A DNA stretch of 21,688 bases from Methanobacteriaceae archaeon (GCA_900766745.1 CAAFWR010000043.1:1-21688); one strand, 5' to 3'. Numbered from the stretch's first letter, positions 1 to 9,120 are shown. Notes: generated from the letters alone by a model not told the origin. Program-made: numbers and translations.

Positions 1-102
<102 letters not shown>

Positions 103-137
103 TTAATTTATAAAATTTTCATTATTATTTACTTAAT

Positions 138-147
138 TTTTATATAT
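138..147 (+). promoter_or_regulatory. TATA-box-like promoter for the downstream structured RNA
   Basis: TTTATATATT sits in the T-rich spacer after the 5S gene. With the usual archaeal TATA-to-start distance of about 25-28 bases, transcription would start near 168-172, just before the paired GC-rich region. No protein gene on the plus strand follows, so the box would serve a non-coding RNA. AT-rich spacers throw up such matches by chance. Confidence 0.4.
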
Positions 148-169
148 TATTTATTACAAATTTTTCATT

Positions 170-345
170 GTCATATCATTTTTTAATGACCAATGCCTTC
201 GGTCCTTTTATGAGTGAAGCTTTTGCTGTCTATGATTAGAAGAAACCCAGCATTGGATAGGCCGCCCGTTTCGAGGGTTGCTCGAGGAGGAAAGGGTAAG
301 CTACCTATGATTCATGAGAGTTAGTATACGGGCGATATTCTATAT
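170..345 (+). ncRNA. candidate structured non-coding RNA, family unknown
   Basis: This stretch has no ORF but is about 52% GC between 239 and 334, against roughly 30% for the window. In AT-rich archaea that is a classical sign of a structured RNA. Visible pairings: CCAATGC (190-196) with GCATTGG (250-256); inside it CTTC (197-200) with GAAG (216-219); CGCCCGT (263-269) with ACGGGCG (328-334); inside that, hairpin TCGAG-GGTTG-CTCGA (271-285) and hairpin GGTA-AGC-TACC (295-305). Purine-rich GAGGAAAG (287-294) is left single-stranded between the two hairpins. A TATA-like box lies about 30 bases upstream and AT-rich sequence follows. I could not match it to RNase P RNA, SRP RNA, box C/D RNA or a riboswitch class I know. 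Strand is inferred from the TATA box and the downstream T-rich side. Confidence 0.55.
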
Positions 346-372
346 TATATTTATTAGAAATCTGTTTTATGG

Positions 373-405
373 TGTGTTTTGAATTAAACACAATTTTTAT
401 TTTAT
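373..405 (+). terminator. inverted repeat with following T-run, possible terminator
   Basis: TGTGTTT (373-379) and AAACACA (386-392) form a 7-bp stem with a 6-base loop. On the plus strand this is followed by a T-rich tract (393-405). It would end a plus-strand transcript coming from the 5S/ncRNA side. The T-rich tract runs into the stop codon of the minus-strand UbiB-like gene, so the two transcripts converge here. Confidence 0.35.
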
Positions 406-2063
406 TCTTCAACATGTGTTGACTTGATATATTTAAATACTAAATATCCTCCAAGTATTCCACTAAATAAAAATCCTACTAATCCAAATATGGACATATC
501 AAATAGTTTAGGTCCTGCATTTGACATTATTGTAAGTGATGATCCTACTAATAATCCTGCTATTATTATTGAAACAGACAATTGATGAACTAATTTTTCT
601 AAATTTACATGTTTTAAGGTTATTTTTATTTCACCTTTTTCTAGAAGTGTAACTAGGTTATCTACTCTTGATGGTAAATTTTTAGCCAGATGTTCTATTT
701 CAAGAAGGTAGTTTTCTCCGTTTTCAAGTATTCTCTTTGGATTATATTTGTTAAAAATTATTCTTTTACTTAATTTTCTTAGTTGTTTTACAGTATTAAA
801 TTCAGGATTTAATTTTTTACCGGTTTCTTCGATTAATGCTAATCCTCTTCCTATCATTACAAATTCTCTTGGAAGTTTTACATCATTTTCTATCATTACA
901 TTAATTAAATCTTGAAATCCTCCATCCATATTCTTAAGGTCAGATCCATAATATTTATTCATTAAATCTTCAACATCATCTTTTAGTTTGCCGCTAGATC
1001 TTTGTTCTTTGTTTATTACTCCCATGTATAAGAATTGATTTAAAAGATGGTCTGTATTTCCATTGATTAGTAATAATATTAGCTCTGCGATGTTTTCTTT
1101 AAAATTATTATCTAATGTTCCCATCATTCCTTCATCGATAAAACATACTTCATTGTTATCCATTATCATTATATTTGCTGGATGTGGGTCTGCATGGAAA
1201 AATCCGTCTATGAATATTTGTTTAAAATAAGCCTTAACTCCTCTGTCAGCGATTAATTTTTTATTATATTTTGGATCATCACTATCGAAGATTTTTTCCA
1301 CTTCAATTCCTTTTATGAATTCCATTGTGATTAGTTTTTCACTACAGTAATCTGTATATGCTTTTGGTATGTGGATATTTGGACTTCTCCTAAAGTTATA
1401 AGCTAAATGTTCCATATTTCCTACTTCGTCTTTGTAGTTCAGTTCTTTTTTTATGGAACGTTTAAATTCATAGATAATAGCTGGAAGATTGTATATTCTT
1501 GTTTTTTGAAAGTATTTGTCCATTTTTTGAGCTAGAAATTCCATTATTTTTATATCTGCATATATCATTTTTTGTATATGTGGTTTCTGGACTTTAATAG
1601 CTACTTCTTCATTATTTTCTATTAAAGTTGCTTTATAGACTTGTCCTATTGATGCAGATCCTACTGGATTTTCATCTAAATTCTTGTATACCTTATCTAT
1701 TGGTTTTCCCAATTGTTCTTCTATCACTTTTTTTATTTCAGGAAATGGTGTAGCTGGAGTATCATCTCTTAGTTTTTCTAGCTCGTTTGCCATATCCCAT
1801 CCTACTAAATCAGGTCTTGTACTTAGCATTTGTCCTAATTTGATGTAGGCAGGTCCTAATTCTTCTAACACTTTTCTTATTCTTACAGGTAGAGATTCAT
1901 CAAATTCTTTCCCTTCTTCTGCTTTCGAATTTCTCATAAATGGAAATTTTTTTAGGAATGTGTTTTGTTCTATTACATATCCAAAGTCATTTTTCTTAAG
2001 AACGGCATATATCTGATTTATTCTCTGCAAGTATTCATTTTTTGTACTTGGAATAATATTCAT
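402..2063 (-). CDS. UbiB/ABC1 (AarF) family kinase-like protein
   Basis: A 553-residue member of the ABC1/ADCK/UbiB atypical kinase family. Signature elements occur in order: KLGQ (75-78, the family-specific N-terminal motif), SASIGQ (136-141, in place of the AAAS-type nucleotide loop), the ATP-site lysine K157 in AIKVQKP, ELNYKDE (207-213), the catalytic HADPHPAN (290-297) and IDEGMMG (309-315). Two hydrophobic helices at about 500-525 and 528-548 suggest C-terminal membrane anchoring, as in UbiB. The metal-binding motif is usually DFG; here it is D310-E-G, which is odd. Methanogens have no ubiquinone. Archaeal members are usually supposed to act in isoprenoid lipid or quinone-like metabolism, but the substrate is unknown. 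The gene lies 24 bases after the MutS2-like gene and is probably co-transcribed with it. The ATG has only a weak upstream ribosome site. Family assignment is firm; function is not. Confidence 0.9.
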   Translation of the reverse strand: MNIIPSTKNEYLQRINQIYAVLKKNDFGYVIEQNTFLKKFPFMRNSKAEEGKEFDESLPVRIRKVLEELGPAYIKLGQMLSTRPDLVGWDMANELEKLRDDTPATPFPEIKKVIEEQLGKPIDKVYKNLDENPVGSASIGQVYKATLIENNEEVAIKVQKPHIQKMIYADIKIMEFLAQKMDKYFQKTRIYNLPAIIYEFKRSIKKELNYKDEVGNMEHLAYNFRRSPNIHIPKAYTDYCSEKLITMEFIKGIEVEKIFDSDDPKYNKKLIADRGVKAYFKQIFIDGFFHADPHPANIMIMDNNEVCFIDEGMMGTLDNNFKENIAELILLLINGNTDHLLNQFLYMGVINKEQRSSGKLKDDVEDLMNKYYGSDLKNMDGGFQDLINVMIENDVKLPREFVMIGRGLALIEETGKKLNPEFNTVKQLRKLSKRIIFNKYNPKRILENGENYLLEIEHLAKNLPSRVDNLVTLLEKGEIKITLKHVNLEKLVHQLSVSIIIAGLLVGSSLTIMSNAGPKLFDMSIFGLVGFLFSGILGGYLVFKYIKSTHVEE

Positions 2064-2087
2064 ACATCAAAATTGTAAATTGTATTA

Positions 2088-4013
2088 TTAAAATTTTTCT
2101 AATATTCTTCCATACACTTCTTTTAAGTCATCGTCTGAATTTTCATATATTCTTTTCAAAATCAGTTCTGGTGTACTGTTTGCTAGGAAGTGCATTTTTG
2201 GTGTTCTATCTACTATTAGATTATTATTTTCATCTAATCCTTTAGCTTCTATTCCATCTACTCTTATATCGGTGTAGTTCATTAGTTCCCTTGCCATATG
2301 GGTTACTATTACTCCATAGGAATCTGTTTCTTTTATCATGTCTATAAATGTGGATATTATTTTTACAGCTGCATCTAATTCGGTTATTCCTTCTAATTCA
2401 TCTAATAACACTAGTTTATCGCTTTTTGTTGTTACTATTGGTATGAATACATTTAGGAATGATTCAAAAGCTCCTGCATCTAATGATCTCTTTTTGGAGA
2501 AGTGGTATATTTCATCCAATATCTTTATTTCAGCATAATCCGCACTTACTGGCAGTCCCATTTGAGCCATTATTGATATTTGAGTCAGTGTTTCAAGTAG
2601 TGTTGTTTTTCCTCCACTATTTGCCCCTGTTAACAGTGCGATATTTTCTTCTTCTGTTAGTTTGTAGTTAACTTTTTGTATTCCTTCTTTCCCTTTTCTA
2701 TCTGACAATTCTAGGTGTAGCGCTCCTTCTAATATTATGTCGTCAGTAAATACTGGTGGTGTTAATTGATATTCATATGCAAAGCTTCCTAATGTGAATT
2801 CATAGTCAAATTTTATTGTTTCGTTTATTTCTTCTATTGTTTTTTCTTTTATTGCATTTAATTGGATGGCTGCACTTTTTTTAATGTCAAATATATTGTT
2901 CTCTTTTTTTGATGCTTGTTCTAGTTGTATTCTTTGGATTTCTCCGTCGTCTATTTCTATTGGATATTTTTTAATAAACGGATCAAAGCTGAATCCACAT
3001 GCGTCTTTGATTATTTCTTTTCTTTTCCTTATTATTTCCTCAAATATTTTATCTATCTTTGGAGGGAAATTATTGTTTAATAAATTGAGAATTTCATCTC
3101 CTTCAAGATCAACTTGTTTTATAGCTTCTTCTAATTCATCATCCATATCTTTTTTAAGTGAATTCACAATTTTTTCAATATCCACTTCACTTTTATCTAT
3201 AATATTTATTTCATCAAGAATTGGGAATATTTCTCCAAGAACTGTTTCTTTATTTCTTATTTTTTGGATTTTGTAAACTCTTCTCAATAGCTTTTCATTT
3301 GTTGTAAAGAAATCTATAATCTTTTCAGGAACAATTTCATAATCCTGTTCATTAATACTTATCATAACAAGATTAGGCATTCCTTCAAAGTCCAGTATTC
3401 CCTGATTGTAAACATAGTATACTAAATCATAGCTCAATAATTCGTCACTCATCATAGTCATTTCATTTGCAGTCATTATTGGATAATACTGGTTTAGACC
3501 TAAATCAGTAAGGTAAGCATTGTCCTCTTCACTTTCAACTAATATTACTTTACTTGCATCATATTCTGGTTTTGGTTTTTCCAGTTCTTTTAAATTTTTC
3601 ATCAAGCCTCTTAGTTTGACTATTGGAAGTTTGCTTACCATTTCCTTTGCATTCATTGAAAAGGCTAACTGTTCCAGTATCGCTTTTTTGTCTTTTGATG
3701 GTGAAAGTAGAAGAACCTTGTTTCTTGAGTAGTCTGTATTTGAATAGGCTAGAATTTTGTTTAGTATATCTTCATATAGCTCCATTGCCCTTTCGCTTTT
3801 TATAAAATCTTTTGGAGATTTATGTTTCATTTCTTTTATAATCTCTGCTGCTTTTTTTGGACTTATTCCTTCTATTTTTGCAATCTGGTCTATGCTTTCT
3901 TCTTCAATTACTTTTTGAAGATTTTCCAGACCTCCAAGATTTTGGATTATTTTTTCTGACATTTTATTCCCTATTCCTTTTATATTTTGTAAAGTCCTTA
4001 TATCTCCAGTCAT
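2088..4013 (-). CDS. MutS2-like DNA-binding ATPase with N-terminal helix-hairpin-helix
   Basis: 641 residues. Residues ~1-65 carry tandem helix-hairpin-helix signatures (IKGIGNKMSEKI and IEGISPKKAAEI), expected to bind DNA non-specifically. The middle is helical, with a coiled-coil-like charged stretch around 285-340, as in the MutS core/lever. The C-terminal third is a MutS ABC-type ATPase: Walker A TGANSGGKTT with K469, Walker B LVLLDELEG, and the following VIVTHMAREL switch histidine. It lacks the N-terminal mismatch-recognition domain of MutS1 and the C-terminal Smr nuclease of bacterial MutS2, so it belongs to the archaeal MutS2-like group. A role in recombination or repair is inferred from the family; mismatch repair in the strict sense is not shown. 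It has its own promoter and an AGGTGG ribosome site 7 bases before the ATG, and heads a two-gene unit with the UbiB-like gene. Confidence 0.9.
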   Translation of the reverse strand: MTGDIRTLQNIKGIGNKMSEKIIQNLGGLENLQKVIEEESIDQIAKIEGISPKKAAEIIKEMKHKSPKDFIKSERAMELYEDILNKILAYSNTDYSRNKVLLLSPSKDKKAILEQLAFSMNAKEMVSKLPIVKLRGLMKNLKELEKPKPEYDASKVILVESEEDNAYLTDLGLNQYYPIMTANEMTMMSDELLSYDLVYYVYNQGILDFEGMPNLVMISINEQDYEIVPEKIIDFFTTNEKLLRRVYKIQKIRNKETVLGEIFPILDEINIIDKSEVDIEKIVNSLKKDMDDELEEAIKQVDLEGDEILNLLNNNFPPKIDKIFEEIIRKRKEIIKDACGFSFDPFIKKYPIEIDDGEIQRIQLEQASKKENNIFDIKKSAAIQLNAIKEKTIEEINETIKFDYEFTLGSFAYEYQLTPPVFTDDIILEGALHLELSDRKGKEGIQKVNYKLTEEENIALLTGANSGGKTTLLETLTQISIMAQMGLPVSADYAEIKILDEIYHFSKKRSLDAGAFESFLNVFIPIVTTKSDKLVLLDELEGITELDAAVKIISTFIDMIKETDSYGVIVTHMARELMNYTDIRVDGIEAKGLDENNNLIVDRTPKMHFLANSTPELILKRIYENSDDDLKEVYGRILEKF

Positions 4014-4020
4014 TTTCTAC

Positions 4021-4061
4021 CCACCTTTGTTATAATTAATTTGGTCATTTGTTTATATATT
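4021..4061 (-). promoter_or_regulatory. promoter and ribosome site of the MutS2-like/UbiB-like unit
   Basis: On the minus strand a TATA box AATATATAAA (4052-4061) lies about 44 bases before the ATG at 4013, which predicts a start near 4030. The ribosome site AGGTGG (4021-4026) is 7 bases from the ATG. Spacing and order fit an archaeal promoter with a short leader, and mark this unit as separate from the U32 genes upstream. Confidence 0.6.
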
Positions 4062-4093
4062 CAACTTGTTAAAGAGCATTTGAAAAGTATTTT

Positions 4094-6514
4094 TCAGTAG
4101 TTTCCAAGGTTGTTTTTTGGCGAAATCTTTTTCAGTTCTTTTAATTTGAAGTCATCCTTTTCAATAGCTGATTTATATATCTCAATTATTTCAACGTAGT
4201 CTGAATCTTTCCATCTTCCGTCAATTGCAAAATTAACATAATTTATTGATTTTAAATATGGAATTTCTCCAAGCAAACATAATTCTTCATTATTTAAAAT
4301 AATTAGCTCTTCATTTGATAAATTTTCCTTAACTAAATATTCATTATTGTTCCTGTCAGTTAATGTGGTTTGTTTGATCTTATTTGGATTGATTGGTTTT
4401 GCTTCATTTTTATTTATTAACTTATTTCTTGTTTTCATTAATTCAACAGATCCCTGAACTATAAGCTCCACTTTGGAATTGTCTCTGCAGTGCTTTATTG
4501 TATCTTCATAATCTTTTTTAGTAAGCTCAACTGACAGTGTAAGTAATTCATACTGGTCCAGACTTTTTATAGTTGCGCTGTTAGAAACATTTAGTGAGTA
4601 AGGTCCATACTTGCTATTGAAATTTGGGCTCATAATTGGGAGGTCGATATTTTTTTTATTTAAAATGCCTTTGACTTTTTTTAATGTTTTTATAAGGCTG
4701 TCATGTGCAATATCTGGCCATTTCCATATTAATTGGTAGTTCCTGTTTTCAGCAAGTTTTACAGCTGATTCTATAAATGTTACCATATAACTGACATTTG
4801 GCTGTTTTGAATCATAATTGTAAATAAGATTTTTTTCAGGAGGTATCTCTAAATATACTCTTTTTACATTGTTTATTTTAGGTAAATGCTCTAAATTGTT
4901 TGTATAAAATGATAGGTTGCATTCATCTTCAATCACTTTAGGGGTATCTGCTTTGTAGTCGATTTTTTCAGGTTTTCTCTTTGATGATTTTTCAATACCT
5001 ATTTTTAATTTCTTAAGTAAATCTCTTCGAATTTTATTAAGTTCACTTATGGGAATGAATTTATCTCCATTATAATTTATGTTAAGCTGTTTGATTTTAA
5101 ATGGATAATTATCTAATTTTGACAGCTGTTTTTTAACTGTGTCTACATCAACAGCTTTTTTTAATGGTTTTTCAAAAGGTTTATCTCCAGTTACTATTTC
5201 TGTAATGTTCTTGTTTTTTAATGTTCCTTTAAGTGTTGGATAATTGTTTTTTACGGAAAATGTTAAATCTAATGGTGTCTTTATATAGCTTGTATAATTA
5301 TTTTCAATTTCTTTTGTTTTTTTAGTTAGGTTATTTCTTTTATTTAAATAGCATAATGATCCTTTTAAATCAGTCTTTGATTTTTTAGCATTTTTCAAAA
5401 CGAGGATTCTGTTTTTTCGGTTGGTATTTTTAAGAGGTTTTATTTTATTTTTCTTATAATGGTTATATGTAGTTACAATTGGATTTTGAGAGATGTCAAA
5501 GCCGAATTTGCTATTTTTATTTAATATTAATATTCCGTCTCCTTTTTCAGGTATTGTTTTTATGTTGTCTTTTAGTTTTATCGCTATTTTATCAGGAGTT
5601 GAATTGCAGACGGTTCCTAATTCTAGCCCCAAATGGCCTGGTTGTTTGCTTCTTGATGAACGTCTTTTAAATTGTCCTTGCGTAAATCCTCTATTAAATA
5701 CAAGGCTTATCTCTTCACTATCGTGTTTTTTATGGCTTTTAAGCTTGTTAAGTGCTTTTCTATATTCGCTTATTACAATAGCTAAATATTCTTTGCTTCT
5801 CATTCTCCCTTCTATTTTAATACAGTCAATACCTAATTGGATTATTTCTTCTAGATAATGGTATAATGAAAGATCTTTTAGAGATAAATAACAGTCAGTT
5901 TGTTTATTGTCTGAAAGTGTATATTTCTGTCTACATGGCTGTGCACATGACCCTCTGTTTCCACTTCTCCCTCCTTTCATACTTGAAAAAAGGCACTGTC
6001 CTGAGTAGGAGTAGCATAATGCACCATGAACAAATATCTCCAGTTCCATATTGGTTTTAATATTTTCAATTTCTCTTTTACTCATTTCACGAGGCAATAC
6101 TATTCTTTTTATTCCTTTCTTTTCAATATAATCTATTTTAAGCTGATTTTCAATGTTCATTTGTGTAGATCCGTGGATTTCCAGTTTTGGAATGTACCTG
6201 TTTACCAAATCTACCAATCCTAAATCCTGAATAAGTACTGCATCTACACCTATGGCATATAGGTTATTGAGATAATCTAGAACGTCTTTTATTTCATCTT
6301 CCTTAATTAACGTATTTACAGTTACATAAACTTTCACATTATGGAGATGAGCATATTTTACTGCTTCGTCTATTTCATCTAATGTAAAATTTTCAGCATA
6401 CTTTCTGGCCCCATATTTTTTTCCAGATAAATAGACAGAACTAGCTCCAGCATTTACTGCTACTTTCAAATGATCAAATGAACCAACGGGGGCTAGTAAT
6501 TCAGGCAATTTCAT
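4094..6514 (-). CDS. peptidase U32 family protein, second copy of a tandem pair
   Basis: 806 residues. The N-terminal ~300 residues are a U32 domain: ELLAPVGS start, a TIM-barrel-like series of VNAGASSVYLSG, VTVNTLIK and VLIQDLGL, then the hallmark HGALCYSYSGQC and RSGNRGSCAQPCR. The four cysteines are C167, C174, C190 and C194. In studied relatives (UbiU/UbiV, TrhP, RlhA) these bind an iron-sulfur cluster or serve RNA hydroxylation/prephenate-dependent modification rather than proteolysis. The long C-terminal half matches the extended (DUF3656-containing) U32 architecture also seen in RlhA, but is more Lys/Asn-rich and looks less conserved than in the upstream copy. The start ATG lies inside the end of the upstream U32 gene (14-base overlap), with AAGGGA as a possible ribosome site, so translation is probably coupled. 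Target RNA or substrate is unknown; a role in rRNA or tRNA modification is inference. Confidence 0.87.
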   Translation of the reverse strand: MKLPELLAPVGSFDHLKVAVNAGASSVYLSGKKYGARKYAENFTLDEIDEAVKYAHLHNVKVYVTVNTLIKEDEIKDVLDYLNNLYAIGVDAVLIQDLGLVDLVNRYIPKLEIHGSTQMNIENQLKIDYIEKKGIKRIVLPREMSKREIENIKTNMELEIFVHGALCYSYSGQCLFSSMKGGRSGNRGSCAQPCRQKYTLSDNKQTDCYLSLKDLSLYHYLEEIIQLGIDCIKIEGRMRSKEYLAIVISEYRKALNKLKSHKKHDSEEISLVFNRGFTQGQFKRRSSRSKQPGHLGLELGTVCNSTPDKIAIKLKDNIKTIPEKGDGILILNKNSKFGFDISQNPIVTTYNHYKKNKIKPLKNTNRKNRILVLKNAKKSKTDLKGSLCYLNKRNNLTKKTKEIENNYTSYIKTPLDLTFSVKNNYPTLKGTLKNKNITEIVTGDKPFEKPLKKAVDVDTVKKQLSKLDNYPFKIKQLNINYNGDKFIPISELNKIRRDLLKKLKIGIEKSSKRKPEKIDYKADTPKVIEDECNLSFYTNNLEHLPKINNVKRVYLEIPPEKNLIYNYDSKQPNVSYMVTFIESAVKLAENRNYQLIWKWPDIAHDSLIKTLKKVKGILNKKNIDLPIMSPNFNSKYGPYSLNVSNSATIKSLDQYELLTLSVELTKKDYEDTIKHCRDNSKVELIVQGSVELMKTRNKLINKNEAKPINPNKIKQTTLTDRNNNEYLVKENLSNEELIILNNEELCLLGEIPYLKSINYVNFAIDGRWKDSDYVEIIEIYKSAIEKDDFKLKELKKISPKNNLGNY

Positions 6515-9029
6515 ATTTATTTTCCCTTTCTTTGTCTTCGTGAAGTCTTCCTTCTATATAGTTTCCTTTGTTAATATAAGAATGAGATAAATCCATTATG
6601 TTGTATTTGAATTTAGCTAACTCCTCATCGTCTCTGCCTTTAAGTGCATCGTTATAATAGGATACAATCTGGGTTGCATATTTTTCATTAGCATACCTGC
6701 AGTCAATAATCAAGCTGTCAAGGCCAAGTGTTTTGATGTCATTCATTTCCTCAATTAAACATAAGCAGTCCTTGTTTGCAATGTGGCTGTAGTTGTTGTA
6801 GTCAAATGAAACTTTATATTTGAATTTCTTCCTTTTCTTGTCTTCTAGAATTGCATAGTCATTATTATTTGAAATTATAAAGTCTTTTCCATCATTTAAG
6901 TTGGAAAAGTCATCTTTACTAACTATCACTTCCAGATTTCCATTAACTATCATTTCCAAATCAACATCATGACATTCGTTTTTTCTGATTAATTCTCTGA
7001 TTTCTTCACCGGAAAGTTCAGAAGATAGAATAAGGCCATCAAATCCAGATTCTGCTAAGCTTTTAACAGCATAGCTGTTCCAAACATTCAAATTATGATT
7101 TCCATAGATGGGGCATTGGAAAATGTCTTTCATAGCTGGGAAATCTCCCATTACTGAAATTATAATTCCCTTTTCTTCAAGCTCTTCAACGATTTTTCTG
7201 CATTTAACTGCATCTTCCTGACTTAAAAAAGTAGCTAAAACCCACACAATTTTACTTTGAGGCGCCATAAGTGCAGCTTTTTCAAGATATTCTCCAATAT
7301 TTTCAAAATAGTCTTCAGGATTATTGTAGAGATAATTTCCATCAAAATAGATTCTTTTAAAGTCAAATCCTGAAATGGAGTTAAGCACGTCTAAATTATC
7401 AACAAAAACTGAAATAGAAGGATTTTTTGTAATTTCCATGTTTTCATAGGATTTGTATTCATCAACAAAGGAATGCAATCGTTTTCTAGTTGCTTTAACT
7501 GATTTTTTAGTTGGCCTGTAATGCCTTAAAAGCAGCTTTTCGGATTCTTCGATTATTTCTCTTCTTATTCTGTTTAAATTGCCCATTGTTGTGAAAATAT
7601 TTTTTGGCATGTTGTTAATCTGAATATTCTCTATATAAAATGGGGTTCCTCCAGTTTTTGATAACTGCTTTTCAATTTTCTCTTCTGTAATCGGTTGGTT
7701 AATCGCCTCTTCAAAGAGTCCCGGCGCATTGTATCTGAAATTCATTAGCTCATCATCAAGATAAAATTCGACCTGCACAAAAATGGTCATATCTTCATTC
7801 CATGTAATCTTTAATTTTAAACCATGTTTAGGTGTAATTATCTCTTTGTCAAACCTTTTAATATCTTCATGGATTGATTTGCGGTAGCTGATAAACACTT
7901 CAGTTCCTACTTTTACATTTCTGGTTGTATTGATTACTATCTTATCTTTATCCTGGGATATTATGTCTTCCAGGTATATTCCTTTGATTTTGCCATTGTA
8001 CTTAAAGCCAATTCCATCACCAAGCTCTAATGGGATGTAGTTGTCCTTGTTTTTAACTTCAATTGTGACTTTGGTTCCTTCAATATCTACAATATCTCCG
8101 ATATAAAGTCCTTCATGACCTGAGGCTTTTCTTCCGAGGACTTCTCCAGGTTTATCTCCCATAAGATAGCCATTTGTGAATTTACGATTGAATACTAGGT
8201 GTAAATTTTTATCATAATCTCCTTCGACTTCATCTATAATGTTTCTGTAACTGTCTACAATGGTTCCAACATAATCTTTTGATTTCATTCTTCCTTCAAG
8301 TTTTAATGAAGTGACTCCTGCATCTGAAATGGCTTTTATGTTATTGTATGTAGCTAGATCATGGGTTGATAAGAGAAATCCATTTCCGACATTGTATCCT
8401 CGGTATTTAAGTTTGTATTCTCTTCTACATGGTTGTGCACAGGCGCCTCTGTTTCCGCTTCTTCCACTATTATATGAGGACATGTAGCAATTTCCAGATA
8501 CAGAATAACAAAGGGCTCCATGACCAAATACCTCCAATTCCATGTCTATATTATCTTTTTTAAGATTTTCATTAATCTCTTTAATATAATCTACATTGAC
8601 TTCACGCGGAAGAACTACTCTTTTTATATTGTTTTTTGAAGCCCATTTAATGCTGCTGTAGTTATTCAAAGCCATTTGTGTAGATGCGTGAACTTCAAAA
8701 TCAGGAATTAGCATTTTAAGTAAGTAAGCTACTCCAAAATCCTGTACAATAACTGCATCTACTCCTATCTGATATAATTTAAATAAATAATCCATCACGT
8801 CTATTATTTCAAAGTTATTTACAAGTGTATTGACAGTAACATGTAATTTGACTTTGTTTAGATGAGCATATTTTACAGCTTTTTCTATTTCTTCTATTGT
8901 AAAATTCTGAGCAAAGGCTCTTGCACCGTATCTATTGCCAGCTATATAAACTGCATCAGCCCCAGCATTTACTGCTGTTAAAAACACTTCATACGAGCCA
9001 GCTGGTGCTAATAATTCTGATAAAACCAT
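6501..9029 (-). CDS. peptidase U32 family protein, first copy of a tandem pair
   Basis: 842 residues, clearly paralogous to the next gene over the whole N-terminal U32 domain: ELLAPAGS, AVNAGADAVYIAG, RAFAQNFTIEEIEKAVKYAH, then VFGHGALCYSVSGNC and RSGNRGACAQPCR. All four conserved cysteines are present (C174, C181, C197, C201). The segment SLKLEGRMKSKDYV (~240-253) is the usual end of the U32 core. The rest holds a DUF3656-type middle domain and a second barrel-like C-terminal part. Known relatives modify RNA (RlhA, 23S C2501 hydroxylation; TrhP, tRNA) or make ubiquinone (UbiU/V). Methanogens lack ubiquinone, so RNA modification is the more plausible guess. A strong AGGTGA ribosome site lies 4 bases before the ATG at 9029, which fixes the start. 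It forms a two-gene operon with the downstream copy. Confidence 0.88.
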   Translation of the reverse strand: MVLSELLAPAGSYEVFLTAVNAGADAVYIAGNRYGARAFAQNFTIEEIEKAVKYAHLNKVKLHVTVNTLVNNFEIIDVMDYLFKLYQIGVDAVIVQDFGVAYLLKMLIPDFEVHASTQMALNNYSSIKWASKNNIKRVVLPREVNVDYIKEINENLKKDNIDMELEVFGHGALCYSVSGNCYMSSYNSGRSGNRGACAQPCRREYKLKYRGYNVGNGFLLSTHDLATYNNIKAISDAGVTSLKLEGRMKSKDYVGTIVDSYRNIIDEVEGDYDKNLHLVFNRKFTNGYLMGDKPGEVLGRKASGHEGLYIGDIVDIEGTKVTIEVKNKDNYIPLELGDGIGFKYNGKIKGIYLEDIISQDKDKIVINTTRNVKVGTEVFISYRKSIHEDIKRFDKEIITPKHGLKLKITWNEDMTIFVQVEFYLDDELMNFRYNAPGLFEEAINQPITEEKIEKQLSKTGGTPFYIENIQINNMPKNIFTTMGNLNRIRREIIEESEKLLLRHYRPTKKSVKATRKRLHSFVDEYKSYENMEITKNPSISVFVDNLDVLNSISGFDFKRIYFDGNYLYNNPEDYFENIGEYLEKAALMAPQSKIVWVLATFLSQEDAVKCRKIVEELEEKGIIISVMGDFPAMKDIFQCPIYGNHNLNVWNSYAVKSLAESGFDGLILSSELSGEEIRELIRKNECHDVDLEMIVNGNLEVIVSKDDFSNLNDGKDFIISNNNDYAILEDKKRKKFKYKVSFDYNNYSHIANKDCLCLIEEMNDIKTLGLDSLIIDCRYANEKYATQIVSYYNDALKGRDDEELAKFKYNIMDLSHSYINKGNYIEGRLHEDKERENKYEIA

Positions 9030-9033
9030 TGAG

Positions 9034-9071
9034 TCACCTTATAATTATATTGTTTTTTTGTCATTATAATG
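9034..9071 (-). promoter_or_regulatory. promoter and ribosome site of the U32 operon
   Basis: The ribosome site AGGTGA (9034-9039) lies 4 bases before the ATG at 9029. Further upstream on the minus strand, CATTATAATG (about 9061-9070) can serve as a TATA box and would give a leader of some 10-20 bases. The ribosome site is certain enough; the TATA box is one of several AT-rich options in this gap. Confidence 0.45.
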
Positions 9072-9120
9072 TTTAGGGAATTATGGTTTTTTAAAATTAG
9101 CGATTTAAATTCAAGGTTTT

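Noticed and set aside
170..345. RNase P RNA or SRP RNA as the identity of the GC-rich RNA
   Set aside because: GAGGAAAG resembles part of the RNase P core, but the required continuation GTCC and the other conserved regions are missing and the element is too short. The SRP helix-8 motif with its GGAA loop is absent.
2338..4039. Several plus-strand ORFs of 60-136 codons opposite the MutS2-like gene
   Set aside because: They are hydrophobic or Ser/Leu-rich antisense shadows of a gene with clear family motifs, and none has a ribosome site or recognisable domain.
4081..4096. Terminator after the second U32 gene
   Set aside because: TGAAAA-GTAT-TTTTCA forms a 6-bp AT-rich stem over the stop codon, but no T-run follows on the minus strand, so support is too weak.
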